64,000 bases of DNA from JBHOQX01 sp042408595 (GTDB lineage: Bacteria; Chloroflexota; Chloroflexia; Chloroflexales; Roseiflexaceae). The stretch lies in the NCBI GenBank assembly GCA_042408595.1, contig JBHOQX010000053.1:1-64000 (forward strand), given 5' to 3'. Below the pieces are notes generated by a model, which saw only the letters and a program-made list of their open reading frames with translations, searched no databases and was not told the DNA's origin. This document shows positions 16,103-24,493 of the stretch, in pieces; the stretch's first letter is position 1, and every line of letters begins with the position of its first letter. A program made the translations under genes and the position numbers.

Positions 16103-16262
16103 GATGAAGCGATGAATGACGGACAATGGACGATAGATGGAGGAAGAGGGATGCATGAAGAATAAACTTGAACAATGAAGCATGATCGATAACACACCGT
16201 GTCAGCGTGTCATCTTGTCACCTTAGCATCTTGCCACCCGCTCACCCACTTATCCGCTCATC
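16103..16262. repeat. GATGAA/GTCATCT word-repeat spacer before ptsI
   Basis: The spacer contains words such as GATGAAGCGATGAATGACGG, GACAATGGACGATAGATGG and GTGTCATCTTGTCACCTTAG. It is AT-richer than flanking genes and holds no gene. Confidence 0.5.
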
Positions 16263-16270
16263 TGGTTGCT

Positions 16271-17926
16271 ATGTCGTACACGCTCGCCGCCGCCGGGGGC
16301 GCGCCCGGAATCGCGTTTGGACGCGCCGTCCGCTTCGTACATGCCACACCCGCCGCCGACCCACCCGGCGAGCCGCCCGACGCGGCGCTGGCGCGCTTCG
16401 CCGCGGCCCAGGCCGCTGCCGCCGCCCGCCTGCGGGCCCTGGCCGACCGACAGCGTGCTGCCGGCCTGGCCGACGAAGCCGGCATCTTTGAGGCGCACGC
16501 ACTCCTGGCTGAAGACGAAGCCCTCACCGATCAAGTGAGCGGGCTGGTGCGCGACGAGGGGCACCCGCTCGGCGCGGCGCTCGACGCCGCGATCGCGCAG
16601 ATGCGCGCCGCGCTCGAAGCGCTCGACGATGCCTATCTGCGCGAGCGCGCCGCCGACATCACCGCTGTGGGGCAGGAGCTGCGCCGCGCCCTCTACGGCG
16701 CCGGCCCGTCCCTGGCGGATGTCCCCCATGGCGCGATCATCGTCGCCCCTGACCTGACCCCCGCCGAGACCGCCGAGTTGCCGCCGCACGTCGCCGGCTT
16801 CGCCACCGCCTACGGCGGCCCGACCGGCCACACCGCGATCCTGGCCCGCGCCCGCGGCCTGCCTGCCGTGGTCGGCCTAGGCGAGGCGGCGCTGGCGATC
16901 CCCGACGGCGCCGAGCTGATCGTGGACGGCGGGGTCTGCCTGATCGTCGAGCCGACCGCCGACGAACAGGCGGCCTACCGGCAACGCGCCGCGGAGCAAC
17001 AGGCCGCTCGCGAGCGCCGCGCGGCGCTCCGCACGCAGCCGGGGCGGCTGAAGGATGGACGGACCGTCGCGCTCTGGGCGAATATCGGCCACCCCGATGA
17101 AGCGCGGGCGGCGCTCGACCACGGCGCGGAGGGGATCGGCCTGTTCCGTACCGAGTTCCTGTTCTTGGACCGCCGCGCCCCGCCGGACGAGGAGGAGCAG
17201 TATCGCGCTTACTGCGCCGTGCTGGAGGCGCTGGCGGGGCGCACCGTCGTGGTGCGAACGATCGACATCGGCGGCGATAAGCCGGTACCCTACCTGCAGC
17301 AGCCGCCCGAAGCCAACCCGTTCCTGGGGGTGCGCGCCCTGCGGCTGTGCATGCGCCGCCCCGACCTGTTCGCTACCCAGATGCGCGCCCTGCTGCGCGC
17401 CGCGCGCCACGGCGACCTCTGGATCATGCTGCCGATGGTCGCCACGCCGGACGACCTTCAGTGGGGGCGCGAACAGCTCCGCACCGCCGCCGCCGCGCTC
17501 GCCGCCGCCGGGGTGGAGCACCGCCCCGATCCGCCGCTCGGTATCATGATCGAAACGCCCGCCGCGGCGGTCACCGCCGATCTGCTGGCGCGGGACGCGT
17601 CCTTCTTCAGCATCGGCAGCAACGACTTGACGCAGTACGCCATGGCCGCCGACCGCGGCCAGGCCGAGCTGGCCGCTCGCTACCCGCATAACGCGCCAGC
17701 GGTCTTCCGGCTGGTCGCGCGGGCCGCCGAGGCCGCCCGCGCCGCCGGCATCCCGATCGGCATCTGCGGCGAGCTGGCCGCCGACCCGGATGCCGCCGTC
17801 GCGCTCGCCGGGCTGGGGCTCGATGAGCTGAGCATGGCCCCCGCAAGCATTCCGCTGGTCAAGGAGCGGCTGGCGGCTACGACCGAGGCGGACGCGCAGG
17901 CCGCCGCGCGCCGGGCGCTCGGTTGA
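16271..17926 (+). CDS. ptsI: PEP-protein phosphotransferase (PTS enzyme I)
   Basis: Enzyme I autophosphorylates from phosphoenolpyruvate and passes the phosphate to HPr. The 551-residue protein has the N-terminal HPr-binding helices and the phospho-histidine at residue 187 in GGPTGHTAILARARGLPAVVG. It also shows the PEP/Mg site region (GLFRTEFLFLDR; VRTIDIGGDKPVPYL), SIGSNDLTQYAMAADR, and the catalytic cysteine in IPIGICGELAADP. Length and motifs fit a standard EI. The start at 16271 removes a word-repeat-derived upstream extension; the ribosome binding site is poor. With only dhaM as visible EII-type partner, its likely job is to feed dihydroxyacetone phosphorylation. Confidence 0.93.
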   Translation: MSYTLAAAGGAPGIAFGRAVRFVHATPAADPPGEPPDAALARFAAAQAAAAARLRALADRQRAAGLADEAGIFEAHALLAEDEALTDQVSGLVRDEGHPLGAALDAAIAQMRAALEALDDAYLRERAADITAVGQELRRALYGAGPSLADVPHGAIIVAPDLTPAETAELPPHVAGFATAYGGPTGHTAILARARGLPAVVGLGEAALAIPDGAELIVDGGVCLIVEPTADEQAAYRQRAAEQQAARERRAALRTQPGRLKDGRTVALWANIGHPDEARAALDHGAEGIGLFRTEFLFLDRRAPPDEEEQYRAYCAVLEALAGRTVVVRTIDIGGDKPVPYLQQPPEANPFLGVRALRLCMRRPDLFATQMRALLRAARHGDLWIMLPMVATPDDLQWGREQLRTAAAALAAAGVEHRPDPPLGIMIETPAAAVTADLLARDASFFSIGSNDLTQYAMAADRGQAELAARYPHNAPAVFRLVARAAEAARAAGIPIGICGELAADPDAAVALAGLGLDELSMAPASIPLVKERLAATTEADAQAAARRALG

Positions 17927-17975
17927 CAGCGCGGCGTACCTTGCGGATTGGTCTCTTCGAGCCGAGGCATGCACG

Positions 17976-18296
17976 ATGGTCCGCTGGACGTTTCTCACCA
18001 ATCACGCCCAGGTGCTGCTGTGTATCGCGCGCCGCCCGCGCATCACCGCTCGGGAGATCGCCGAGGTGGTCGGCATCACCGAGCGCGCCGTGCAACGCCT
18101 GATCCACGATCTGGAGGAGAGCGGCTATATCTCGCATGAGCGCGTCGGGCGGCAGAATTACTACATCGTGCACATGGACCGGCCGATGCGCCACCCGGCG
18201 CAGGAGGGCCGCCCGATCCGCGAGTTGATCGCCCTGCTGACCCCGCTCGCGGTGCAGGAGGACCAGCCGGCGCCCGACACCGCAGCTGCGGAGTAA
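17976..18296 (+). CDS. Small winged-helix transcriptional regulator
   Basis: A 106-residue protein consisting almost entirely of a winged helix-turn-helix: helices HAQVLLCIARRPRITAREIA, recognition part GITERAVQRLIHDLEES and a wing GYISHERVGRQNYYIVH. It resembles MarR/ArsR-like single-domain regulators. It lies 49 bases after ptsI on the same strand, so it is probably the last gene of the glp/dha transcript and may modulate that operon; this is inferred from position. No metal or ligand-binding cysteines stand out. A perfect 22-bp hairpin follows. Confidence 0.75.
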   Translation: MVRWTFLTNHAQVLLCIARRPRITAREIAEVVGITERAVQRLIHDLEESGYISHERVGRQNYYIVHMDRPMRHPAQEGRPIRELIALLTPLAVQEDQPAPDTAAAE

Positions 18297-18320
18297 GATG
18301 AGCTCCCGTCGGTCGGCTGG

Positions 18321-18374
18321 GTTGCAGACAGCCACCAGTGCGCCTGCTCCTGCCCCCGAGAAGCGGTCTGAAAC
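18321..18374. repeat. Inverted MITE-end-like motifs
   Basis: TTGCAGACAGC (from ~18322) and AGAAGCGGTCTGAAAC (18359-18374) are inverted relatives of each other and of the MITE ends at 32978-33106. They are probably a decayed element just after the winged-helix gene. Confidence 0.35.
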
Positions 18375-18414
18375 ATCCCCGGCGGGGGACACAGCGCGGC
18401 CTCTAAACGCACGC

Positions 18415-18463
18415 GTGCTCCGCCGCGTGTCGGCGGCCAGACCGCCGACACGCGGCGGAGCAC
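18415..18463. terminator. Perfect 22-bp hairpin between convergent operons
   Basis: Arms 18415-18436 and 18442-18463 are exact reverse complements (GTGCTCCGCCGCGTGTCGGC...) around the loop CCAGA. It lies between the end of the glp/dha operon (+) and the end of dabA (-). It is therefore placed to end transcription in both directions, although there is no U-tract. Confidence 0.7.
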
Positions 18464-18518
18464 AGGGATCTTGGCAGGCGTAGCCCGCCAACCCTCCCCG
18501 CCTCAGACGGCCCGTGAG

Positions 18519-20915
18519 TCAGCCCGCGGCCTCGCGGGGCGCCAGTGCTGCGTCGGTCTCCCATTCCCACCCGGCGCCGGGGCGCCAGCGGGCCACGGCG
18601 GCGCTGTCCGGGCTCAGCGCAAAGAGCCGCACCCAGCCGTTCTCCACCAGGTCGCGTACACCCAGCTGAGCCGCCAGCACGGCCTCGATCCGATCCGTCG
18701 GCGCCTCGACCACCACCTGTAGCCGCAGCGGCTCGTGGTACCAGGCGCCATCCGGCCCCTGCACCGACTGAAGCGCCAGGCCGGTGCGCAGATCGCCGCC
18801 GTTGCCCAGCACCACACCGAGCGTGCCCACCCGATTGTGCAGCGCCTTCGTGCCGCAGCCGAACAGGTCATTGTCGACGGTCGAGGCGAAGTATTGCAGG
18901 TTGATCCACGACGCCACCACCATCGGCGCGGTCAAAACGAGCGTCAGGATGGAATTGTCCGGATCGGTCGTCCAGTCGTACTCGTGGAGAAACGCGCGCC
19001 CCCCCAGGTCCACACCGCGGGTGCGGTCGCGCCGCGCGGCGATGAAGGCGGCGTTGCGTGCTAGCGCCCATTCGGGGCGCACCTCCGACCAGTCGCGCGC
19101 ACGGCGGCGCAGCAGCCGGGCGAGCCGCGGCCGCGGTGCCGCCGCAATCCCTAGCCCGGCGGCGCGCTCGGCGCGAGTGCGCGCACCGGCCTCTGCCAGC
19201 CAGGCTTCGAGCTGCGCCATGTCGGCCAGGTGGGTAGCGGGCACGCGGTCGCGGTCGAGCAGGCGCACGGTATCGTCGCTCGTATTGTGCACCGCGGGCA
19301 GAAAGTATGTGTCGGCGGGCACAAGGTAGCCGCAGGCCGGCAGCGCCGCGCGTACCTGTGGATCGTTGAGCAGCGCGGCGGCGATGCGCGCGTTGATCGC
19401 GCCGCCATGGCCCCCGCAGGCGCCACAGTCCAGCCCGGCCTGATGCGGGTTGTTCTCGCTGCACCCTTCGTGGCCGGCAAGCAACACGATCCGACCATAC
19501 CGCTCGCGCAGGCCCATGTTCTTCAGGATGAGCGCCGCCAGCTCCACACGCGACTCCACGGCGACACCCGACCCGTGGCCGGACTCGAGCGTGAACGGCG
19601 CGCTGCCCTCGTCGTCGCGCGGGGCCACCAGTCGGGCCAGCGCGTCGCCTGCCAAACCAAGCGCGTAGCCGAGGCCCAGGGTCTCGACGAAGGTGTAGGC
19701 CGCAGCGGGTGCGGTCGTCGCCCGCTTCAGCGCGCTTCCACCCTGCCAGAGCGGCGCGGGAGCCTGCGAGCGCACCTGGAGGCCCGGCTGGAGCAACACC
19801 GGGCAGCGGGCGCTGTGGCCGGCCGCGGTCTCCCAATCCAGAAACACGCCGAAGAATCCGGCGAAGCCGCGCGTCTCGATCGCCGGGCTGAGCGCTTCCA
19901 GATGGCGGCGCAGCACTTCCGAGCGCACATCGATGCAGAAGACCGCCTGTACCGCGGGCCGCGGCGCAGTGCCGGCGGGCGGCGGCCGGAGCCCTCCCAG
20001 CAGCCGGCGGGCATAGCCATCCTCTAACGCTTCCTGGAAGATCAGGCGCACCGTCTCATCCTCCACATCCGGCAGCACCACAGGCTGCGGGCGATCGCCC
20101 GCCCACGGGAGCAGGCGGGCCGCCGCCGCATCGGTGCAGACACGCATGGCCAACAGGTCGAGCAGCGGGCCGATCTCGCAGTCGCCTGCGGCCCAGACCG
20201 CACGGCGTAGGAACGAAGCCCAGCCGAACACCCCGCCGAGCAGCCGGTAAAAATACGCCGGCCGTTCGGCGGAATGGAGCCGGAGCTCGTCGGCCAGCGC
20301 CTCGATCGCGGCCAGCGGCTGCGTGGGCAGCCGCGCTGCCCAGGGGCGCCAGCCGGCCATGCCGCGCAGCTCCAGCGAGCGGTCGGCTATCGCCGCCTCG
20401 CGCCAGGCGGCGTACAGCCCGGCGGCATCCGGCGTGCGGCCCCAGGCGGCGGCGGTGTCCGGCGCGAGGTGCGCGGCGCACCAGTCGGCGGTGTGGCGGA
20501 CGAGGTGCTCGTTCCAGCGCGTGCCGTGCTGCTGATCGTAGCGCTCGGCGTAGGTCAGCACGCTGGCGGGCGGGCGGGTTGGGATCGGCGCCCGGCCGTC
20601 GAGAATCGCCATGAGCGTCGCGGGGTCGTGCCCGACGCGGCCGGCGGCGCGCTCCAATTCGGCCCGGCCGAAGGCGCCGGCGCGCCAGCGCTCGCGGTAG
20701 TAGGCGATTCCGGGCAGCACACGCCCGCCCAGCCCGTCGCTGATGGTCCGCGCCGCCTCGGCGATCGGCTGCCCGGCAAAACCCAGGAATGGATTGACGG
20801 CCACATAGTTCTCGAGGTCCCACAGAGGCGGGATGCGCCGGCAGACCTCGAGCGCGTCGTCCAGCACCGATGCCATTACATACTCCGGAGCGAGCGGGCT
20901 GGCGATTCTAAGCAT
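18519..20915 (-). CDS. dabA: DabA, putative inorganic carbon transporter subunit (DUF2309)
   Basis: A 798-residue DUF2309/DabA protein, the beta-carbonic-anhydrase-like zinc subunit of the DAB dissolved-inorganic-carbon pump. The zinc/active-site residues are present: Cys327 and Asp329 in VFCIDVRSEV, His482 in LLAGHEGCSENNPH, and Cys497 in GLDCGACGG. The 15-residue spacing between His and Cys is the same as in characterised DabA. DabA lacks membrane spans and docks on the membrane protein DabB. ATG 20915 overlaps the dabB stop and has GGAGGTGACAC before it, so translation is coupled. Together with dabB and a beta-CA gene it forms one minus-strand operon. Confidence 0.92.
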   Translation of the reverse strand: MLRIASPLAPEYVMASVLDDALEVCRRIPPLWDLENYVAVNPFLGFAGQPIAEAARTISDGLGGRVLPGIAYYRERWRAGAFGRAELERAAGRVGHDPATLMAILDGRAPIPTRPPASVLTYAERYDQQHGTRWNEHLVRHTADWCAAHLAPDTAAAWGRTPDAAGLYAAWREAAIADRSLELRGMAGWRPWAARLPTQPLAAIEALADELRLHSAERPAYFYRLLGGVFGWASFLRRAVWAAGDCEIGPLLDLLAMRVCTDAAAARLLPWAGDRPQPVVLPDVEDETVRLIFQEALEDGYARRLLGGLRPPPAGTAPRPAVQAVFCIDVRSEVLRRHLEALSPAIETRGFAGFFGVFLDWETAAGHSARCPVLLQPGLQVRSQAPAPLWQGGSALKRATTAPAAAYTFVETLGLGYALGLAGDALARLVAPRDDEGSAPFTLESGHGSGVAVESRVELAALILKNMGLRERYGRIVLLAGHEGCSENNPHQAGLDCGACGGHGGAINARIAAALLNDPQVRAALPACGYLVPADTYFLPAVHNTSDDTVRLLDRDRVPATHLADMAQLEAWLAEAGARTRAERAAGLGIAAAPRPRLARLLRRRARDWSEVRPEWALARNAAFIAARRDRTRGVDLGGRAFLHEYDWTTDPDNSILTLVLTAPMVVASWINLQYFASTVDNDLFGCGTKALHNRVGTLGVVLGNGGDLRTGLALQSVQGPDGAWYHEPLRLQVVVEAPTDRIEAVLAAQLGVRDLVENGWVRLFALSPDSAAVARWRPGAGWEWETDAALAPREAAG

Positions 20916-22401
20916 GTGTCACCTCCGTAGTCTGCACACCGCCCCAGATGCGCTCCACCAGGCGGTCGGCAAGCGTTCCGATATAGAAGCCGTGCAAGGC
21001 GTGGACATACAACACCCGGCCGGCGGGTGTCCGCCCCACGAGCGGCAGCAACGCGTAGAGTGCGGCCAGCAGCGTGAAGACAGCGACCGGCAGGAGCGCA
21101 GCAGCCCAGGCGAGCGGGCCGGTGGGCAGGGGCAGTTCGCCGAATATCGGCGCGAAGAACGCCGCCGCACCCTGATACAGCGCGCCGGCCAAGAACGCCC
21201 CGCCGATCGTCGCGCCGACCGCCGCCAGCGCCGCCACCAGCGTGCTGCGGCGGGGCGCCTGGAAACAGGCGAGCCACACCTGGCCAAGCGCCAGCGCGAC
21301 GATCCCGCTGAGCGCCAGCTCCCCCGGCGAATGGAACGGGTCGAAGCCGGTCGCCCGCGCCGCCAGGCCAAGCGCCGGCAGCGCCGCCAGCGTGCCGAGC
21401 AGCGCCAGGCCGAGTGCGGCGGGCGGGGCGAGGCGCGGCGCGGGCGCGGTGGGCCGCGGCAGGCCGCCGGTGCGGAGGAACGCCCACGCCTTGTAGCAGC
21501 CATGGCCGACAAGGTGCAGCACGGCGGCGGGGAACGCCGCAAGCCCCAGTTGCACCATCATAAAGCCCATCTGGCTGACGGTGGACCAGGCAAGCGTGCG
21601 CTTGACGTTCGTCTGCGCCCACATCGCCACCATCCCCAGCGCGGCGGTGATCGTGCCGACCAGCGCCAGCAGGAAGAGCGCCAAAGGCGCCCGCACCAGC
21701 AGCGGCGCGAAATGGAGCAGCAGCACCCCACCGGCGTTGATGATCCCGGCGTGCATCAGCGCCGAGACCGGCGTCGGCGCCTCCAGCGTCTCCGGCAGCC
21801 AGCTATGGAACGGGACCTGCGCCGACTTGGTCAGCGCGGCGGCCACCACCAACAGCGCGACAGCCGTCGGGGCGGCGGGCCAACCGGCCGGCTGATCGAC
21901 GCGCGCCAGGAATGTGTGCAGGTCGAGTGTGCCCCACTGCCAGAGGATCAGCCCAATCGCCGCGAGCAACATCGCATCGCCCAGGCGGCTGATCAGGAAC
22001 TTCTTGCGCGCCGGCGGGTGGGCCGCACCCCGGGTGCGATAGTAGGTCAGCAGTTGGTGCAGCCCCAGGCTGGTGAGCAGCCACGCGCCGAACAGCAGCA
22101 GCAGGTTCGTCGCAAAGATGAAGACGTAGGCGGCAGCCACGGTGAACGCCAGCCAGCGCAAGAAGGCGCGCTGGCGCGGCTCGCCATTGAGATAGCGCAG
22201 CGCGAAACGGTAGACCACGGCGCCGACTCCGGCGACGAGCAGGGAGAGGGTCGCGCTCAGCCGATCGACCGTCAGCCCGGCCAGCGCCAGCGGCTGCGGG
22301 TCGGCCGCCTGCGCTGCCAGCAGCGCCAGCGAGAGAGCCACCAGCCCGACGAGAGGGGCGAGAAGCGCATACTCGCTGCGCCCCGCCTGATTGTCAGCCA
22401 T
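20908..22401 (-). CDS. dabB: DabB, proton-channel-like membrane subunit (NuoL/MrpA family)
   Basis: A 497-residue polytopic membrane protein of the complex I NuoL/MrpA antiporter family, used in DAB complexes to couple ion flow to bicarbonate/CO2 uptake by DabA. It has about a dozen hydrophobic segments. Family motifs include LTKSAQVPFHSWLPETLEAP, TPVSALMHAGIINAGG and a HGCYKAWAFLRTG segment. The start at 22401 is preceded by AGAGGAGGAATGGCCG; longer in-frame starts extend into a GC-rich hairpin. It overlaps dabA by 8 bases. No other complex I genes are nearby, which supports DabB over respiratory NuoL. Confidence 0.9.
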   Translation of the reverse strand: MADNQAGRSEYALLAPLVGLVALSLALLAAQAADPQPLALAGLTVDRLSATLSLLVAGVGAVVYRFALRYLNGEPRQRAFLRWLAFTVAAAYVFIFATNLLLLFGAWLLTSLGLHQLLTYYRTRGAAHPPARKKFLISRLGDAMLLAAIGLILWQWGTLDLHTFLARVDQPAGWPAAPTAVALLVVAAALTKSAQVPFHSWLPETLEAPTPVSALMHAGIINAGGVLLLHFAPLLVRAPLALFLLALVGTITAALGMVAMWAQTNVKRTLAWSTVSQMGFMMVQLGLAAFPAAVLHLVGHGCYKAWAFLRTGGLPRPTAPAPRLAPPAALGLALLGTLAALPALGLAARATGFDPFHSPGELALSGIVALALGQVWLACFQAPRRSTLVAALAAVGATIGGAFLAGALYQGAAAFFAPIFGELPLPTGPLAWAAALLPVAVFTLLAALYALLPLVGRTPAGRVLYVHALHGFYIGTLADRLVERIWGGVQTTEVTHA

Positions 22402-22444
22402 CGGCCATTCCTCCTCTGATGCATCCAGCCCGGTTCCGTACACC

Positions 22445-22486
22445 GGCGCCGCCGGGGGCGGGGCCATTCGCGCCCCCGGCGGCGCC
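22445..22486. terminator. 16-bp perfect GC hairpin between carbonic anhydrase and dabB
   Basis: GGCGCCGCCGGGGGCG (22445-22460) and CGCCCCCGGCGGCGCC (22471-22486) are exact inverted copies with a 10-base loop. The hairpin lies in the untranslated stretch upstream of dabB. It could be an intercistronic attenuator or processing signal that lets carbonic anhydrase and DabAB be made at different levels. Confidence 0.55.
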
Positions 22487-22647
22487 TCTTGCGTATAGTA
22501 TATCACGAATTTTGGATCGTATTTCAAGAGCAGCCGTAGGCCGGGTCCGGCCGTGACCCGGAGCAGAGCGGGAGAGATGGCGCAATGATGGGCGCGTTCC
22601 GGCGCACACAGAGGAGTCAGGCGGCAGGTCGGCGGGCTACGAGACCG

Positions 22648-23322
22648 TCAGGAGGAAGCGGAATGGCCAGCATGCCCAGCAGCGATCGACACCACCGCCG
22701 CGGCGTAACGCTCGGGCAGCATCCCGGGGCATTCAACGCTGAGCGGCAGCTCGCGCAGCAGCCCGTCGGCGATGTCGTAGATCCAGCCGTGGATGGCCAG
22801 TTCCTGCCCACGCGCCCAGGCATCCTGCACAATCGTCGTCTCGCAGACATTCGCCACCTGCTCAGCGACATTCAGCGCGCAGAGCAGGCGGAACCGCTGG
22901 CCCTCATCACGACACCGCGCCAGCAACGGGGCGTGCGTTCGGGCCACATCCTGGATATGGCGCACCCAGTTGTCGATCAGCCCGAGCCGGCTGTTGCGCA
23001 GCGCGGCCAGCACGCCGCCGCAGCCGTAGTGCCCGCAGACGATCACGTGCCGTACCTTCAGCACCTCCACCGCGTAGTGCAGTACCGAGAGGCAGTTCAG
23101 GTCGGTATGCACCACGACGTTGGCGATGTTGCGGTGCACGAAAATCTCACCAGGCGCCATCCCGACGAGATCGTTCGCCGGGACGCGGCTGTCCGCGCAG
23201 CCGATCCAGAGGTAGGCAGGGGTCTGCTGGGCGGCCAGCCGCGCGAAGAAGTCGGGGTCCGACGCGGTCATCCGCGCTGCCCAAGCGCGGTTGTTCCGCA
23301 GTAATGGCTCCAGGCCGGGCAT
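22648..23322 (-). CDS. can: Beta-carbonic anhydrase
   Basis: A 224-residue beta-class carbonic anhydrase, interconverting CO2 and bicarbonate. Zinc ligands and the catalytic dyad are visible: Cys42, Asp44 and Arg46 in WIGCADSRVPA, and His98 and Cys101 in VIVCGHYGCGGV. A conserved FVHRNIANVV strand lies between them. The start at 23322 has GGAGGCGCT just upstream. It is the first gene of the minus-strand cluster ahead of dabB and dabA, separated from dabB by a 16-bp hairpin. A cytoplasmic carbonic anhydrase could balance the bicarbonate pool produced by the DAB pump, or supply carboxylases. Confidence 0.93.
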   Translation of the reverse strand: MPGLEPLLRNNRAWAARMTASDPDFFARLAAQQTPAYLWIGCADSRVPANDLVGMAPGEIFVHRNIANVVVHTDLNCLSVLHYAVEVLKVRHVIVCGHYGCGGVLAALRNSRLGLIDNWVRHIQDVARTHAPLLARCRDEGQRFRLLCALNVAEQVANVCETTIVQDAWARGQELAIHGWIYDIADGLLRELPLSVECPGMLPERYAAAVVSIAAGHAGHSASS

Positions 23323-23383
23323 AGCGCCTCCGAATGGCAGGACGGAGGTGGCAGGGCGCAACGCGCGGGTCTGCCCGCGCCTC

Positions 23384-23389
23384 ATTGTA
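23384..23389 (-). promoter_or_regulatory. Possible -10 (TACAAT) for the carbonic anhydrase operon
   Basis: On the minus strand TACAAT occurs ~62 bases upstream of the carbonic anhydrase start. The -35 is weak. Confidence 0.3.
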
Positions 23390-23472
23390 CCCGAAACGCG
23401 TCGGCAGGCGAACACGACAGCGCCCGGACGCTTTCGCGCCCGGGCGCCGCACAAGGGGGAATGTATCTGTCC

Positions 23473-24078
23473 TCAGAACTCGCCGCCGATATCGCCGCCC
23501 CCGCCATCGCCGAACCAGTCACCGCCGACGTCGCCGCCGACGTCGCCGCCGGTCTCGTCGGCCGCCGCGCTGCCATCGGCCCCGGCGTCGAGCAGGCCCG
23601 GGTCGGCGAACGAGTCCATAAACGACTGGGCGACCATGCTGCCGACGAAGCCGGCGGCCAAGCTGGCGAAGAGGGTCGTACCCAGGCCAAGGCCGGGGCC
23701 GCCCACGCCGCCGAGGGCCCGCTCGACCGTACCGGGCTGCCGTAGCTCGGCGAGGGTCGCCATGCGTGCCAGGCTCTGCGGGTCGTCGCTGCCGGGGCGG
23801 ATCGCGGCGCGCTCGGCTTCCGGCAGCGTAGTGGACAGCTCGCGCAGCACAACCTGGCGTTGCTCAGGGGTGAGCTTCGCGAACGCTTCGGCGTGCGCCT
23901 GCTCGATCGTCTCCGGCGGCGCGGTGCTGATCATGTAGCGGTAGCGGGCGATCGCCTGCTCGTCCGTCAGCGGCCCAGGGTCGTTGCGCGCGAACGCGCC
24001 GTAGGGAGCGCTCCGTCCAGCGGCTGGCTGCTTCGGCGCAGATTTCCGTCCAAACAGCCGATCAAGCACTTCCATCAT
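23473..24078 (-). CDS. Conserved hypothetical protein with Gly/Asp-rich C-terminus
   Basis: A 201-residue protein I cannot assign to a named family. Its middle (ARYRYMISTAPPETIEQAHA, then LTPEQRQVVLRELSTTLP) is helical and well ordered. A hydrophobic stretch follows (LGLGTTLFASLAAGFVGSMV), and the C-terminus is a flexible GGDVGGDWFGDGGGGDIGGEF-like tail rich in Gly and Asp. The hydrophobic segment could be membrane-associating. The start is ATG 24078, 7 bases after AAAGGAG. A TACAAT-like -10 lies ~75 bases upstream. A short GC hairpin (GCGCCCGG...CCGGGCGC, ~23423-23455) follows the gene. Confidence 0.6.
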   Translation of the reverse strand: MMEVLDRLFGRKSAPKQPAAGRSAPYGAFARNDPGPLTDEQAIARYRYMISTAPPETIEQAHAEAFAKLTPEQRQVVLRELSTTLPEAERAAIRPGSDDPQSLARMATLAELRQPGTVERALGGVGGPGLGLGTTLFASLAAGFVGSMVAQSFMDSFADPGLLDAGADGSAAADETGGDVGGDVGGDWFGDGGGGDIGGEF

Positions 24079-24493
24079 TCGCACTCCTTTCACCGATTGG
24101 TGCGGTGCGGCGCGGCCACGTTGCCCGCCGCACCGCTCTCTCCTTCTCGATGATTGTATCGTAGCCGATGGCCGGAGTTTCCGGCAGGGCCGATCTTCCC
24201 GGATCGTGCGGGCATCCTTCCCGATCCCGGGAGCCGGTGCTCTTTTGTTTGCAAGAGCACCCCGGCGGTTTGCGTTGCTGTTTTTGCAAATGGGGGAGGC
24301 TTGGCGATGGGCGTCGTTGCAGGTGGTGGTGCGTTCAATACCCTCATCCCCTGCCTCTGCGCACGTGTCCGGAAGCGGGGGTATCATCTGGCCGCCGACT
24401 GCGGTGCGTCATGCGCGCCGCGGGCAGACCGGCGTGCTATGCTATAATCACCTGGTTTCCCCAAACGGCGGTGCGAGCAGCAAGGAGGCTCCC
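24079..24493. other. Divergent promoter region between two hypothetical genes
   Basis: 415 bases without a credible gene. It holds a possible minus-strand -10 at 24153-24158 (TACAAT) and an extended -10 for the plus-strand gene at 24440-24448. I see nothing else. Confidence 0.45.
24440..24448 (+). promoter_or_regulatory. Extended -10 promoter (TGCTATAAT)
   Basis: TGC-TATAAT gives a perfect -10 with the TGn extension, 46 bases before the start codon at 24494. No -35 is evident, as is common for extended -10 promoters. Confidence 0.55.
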
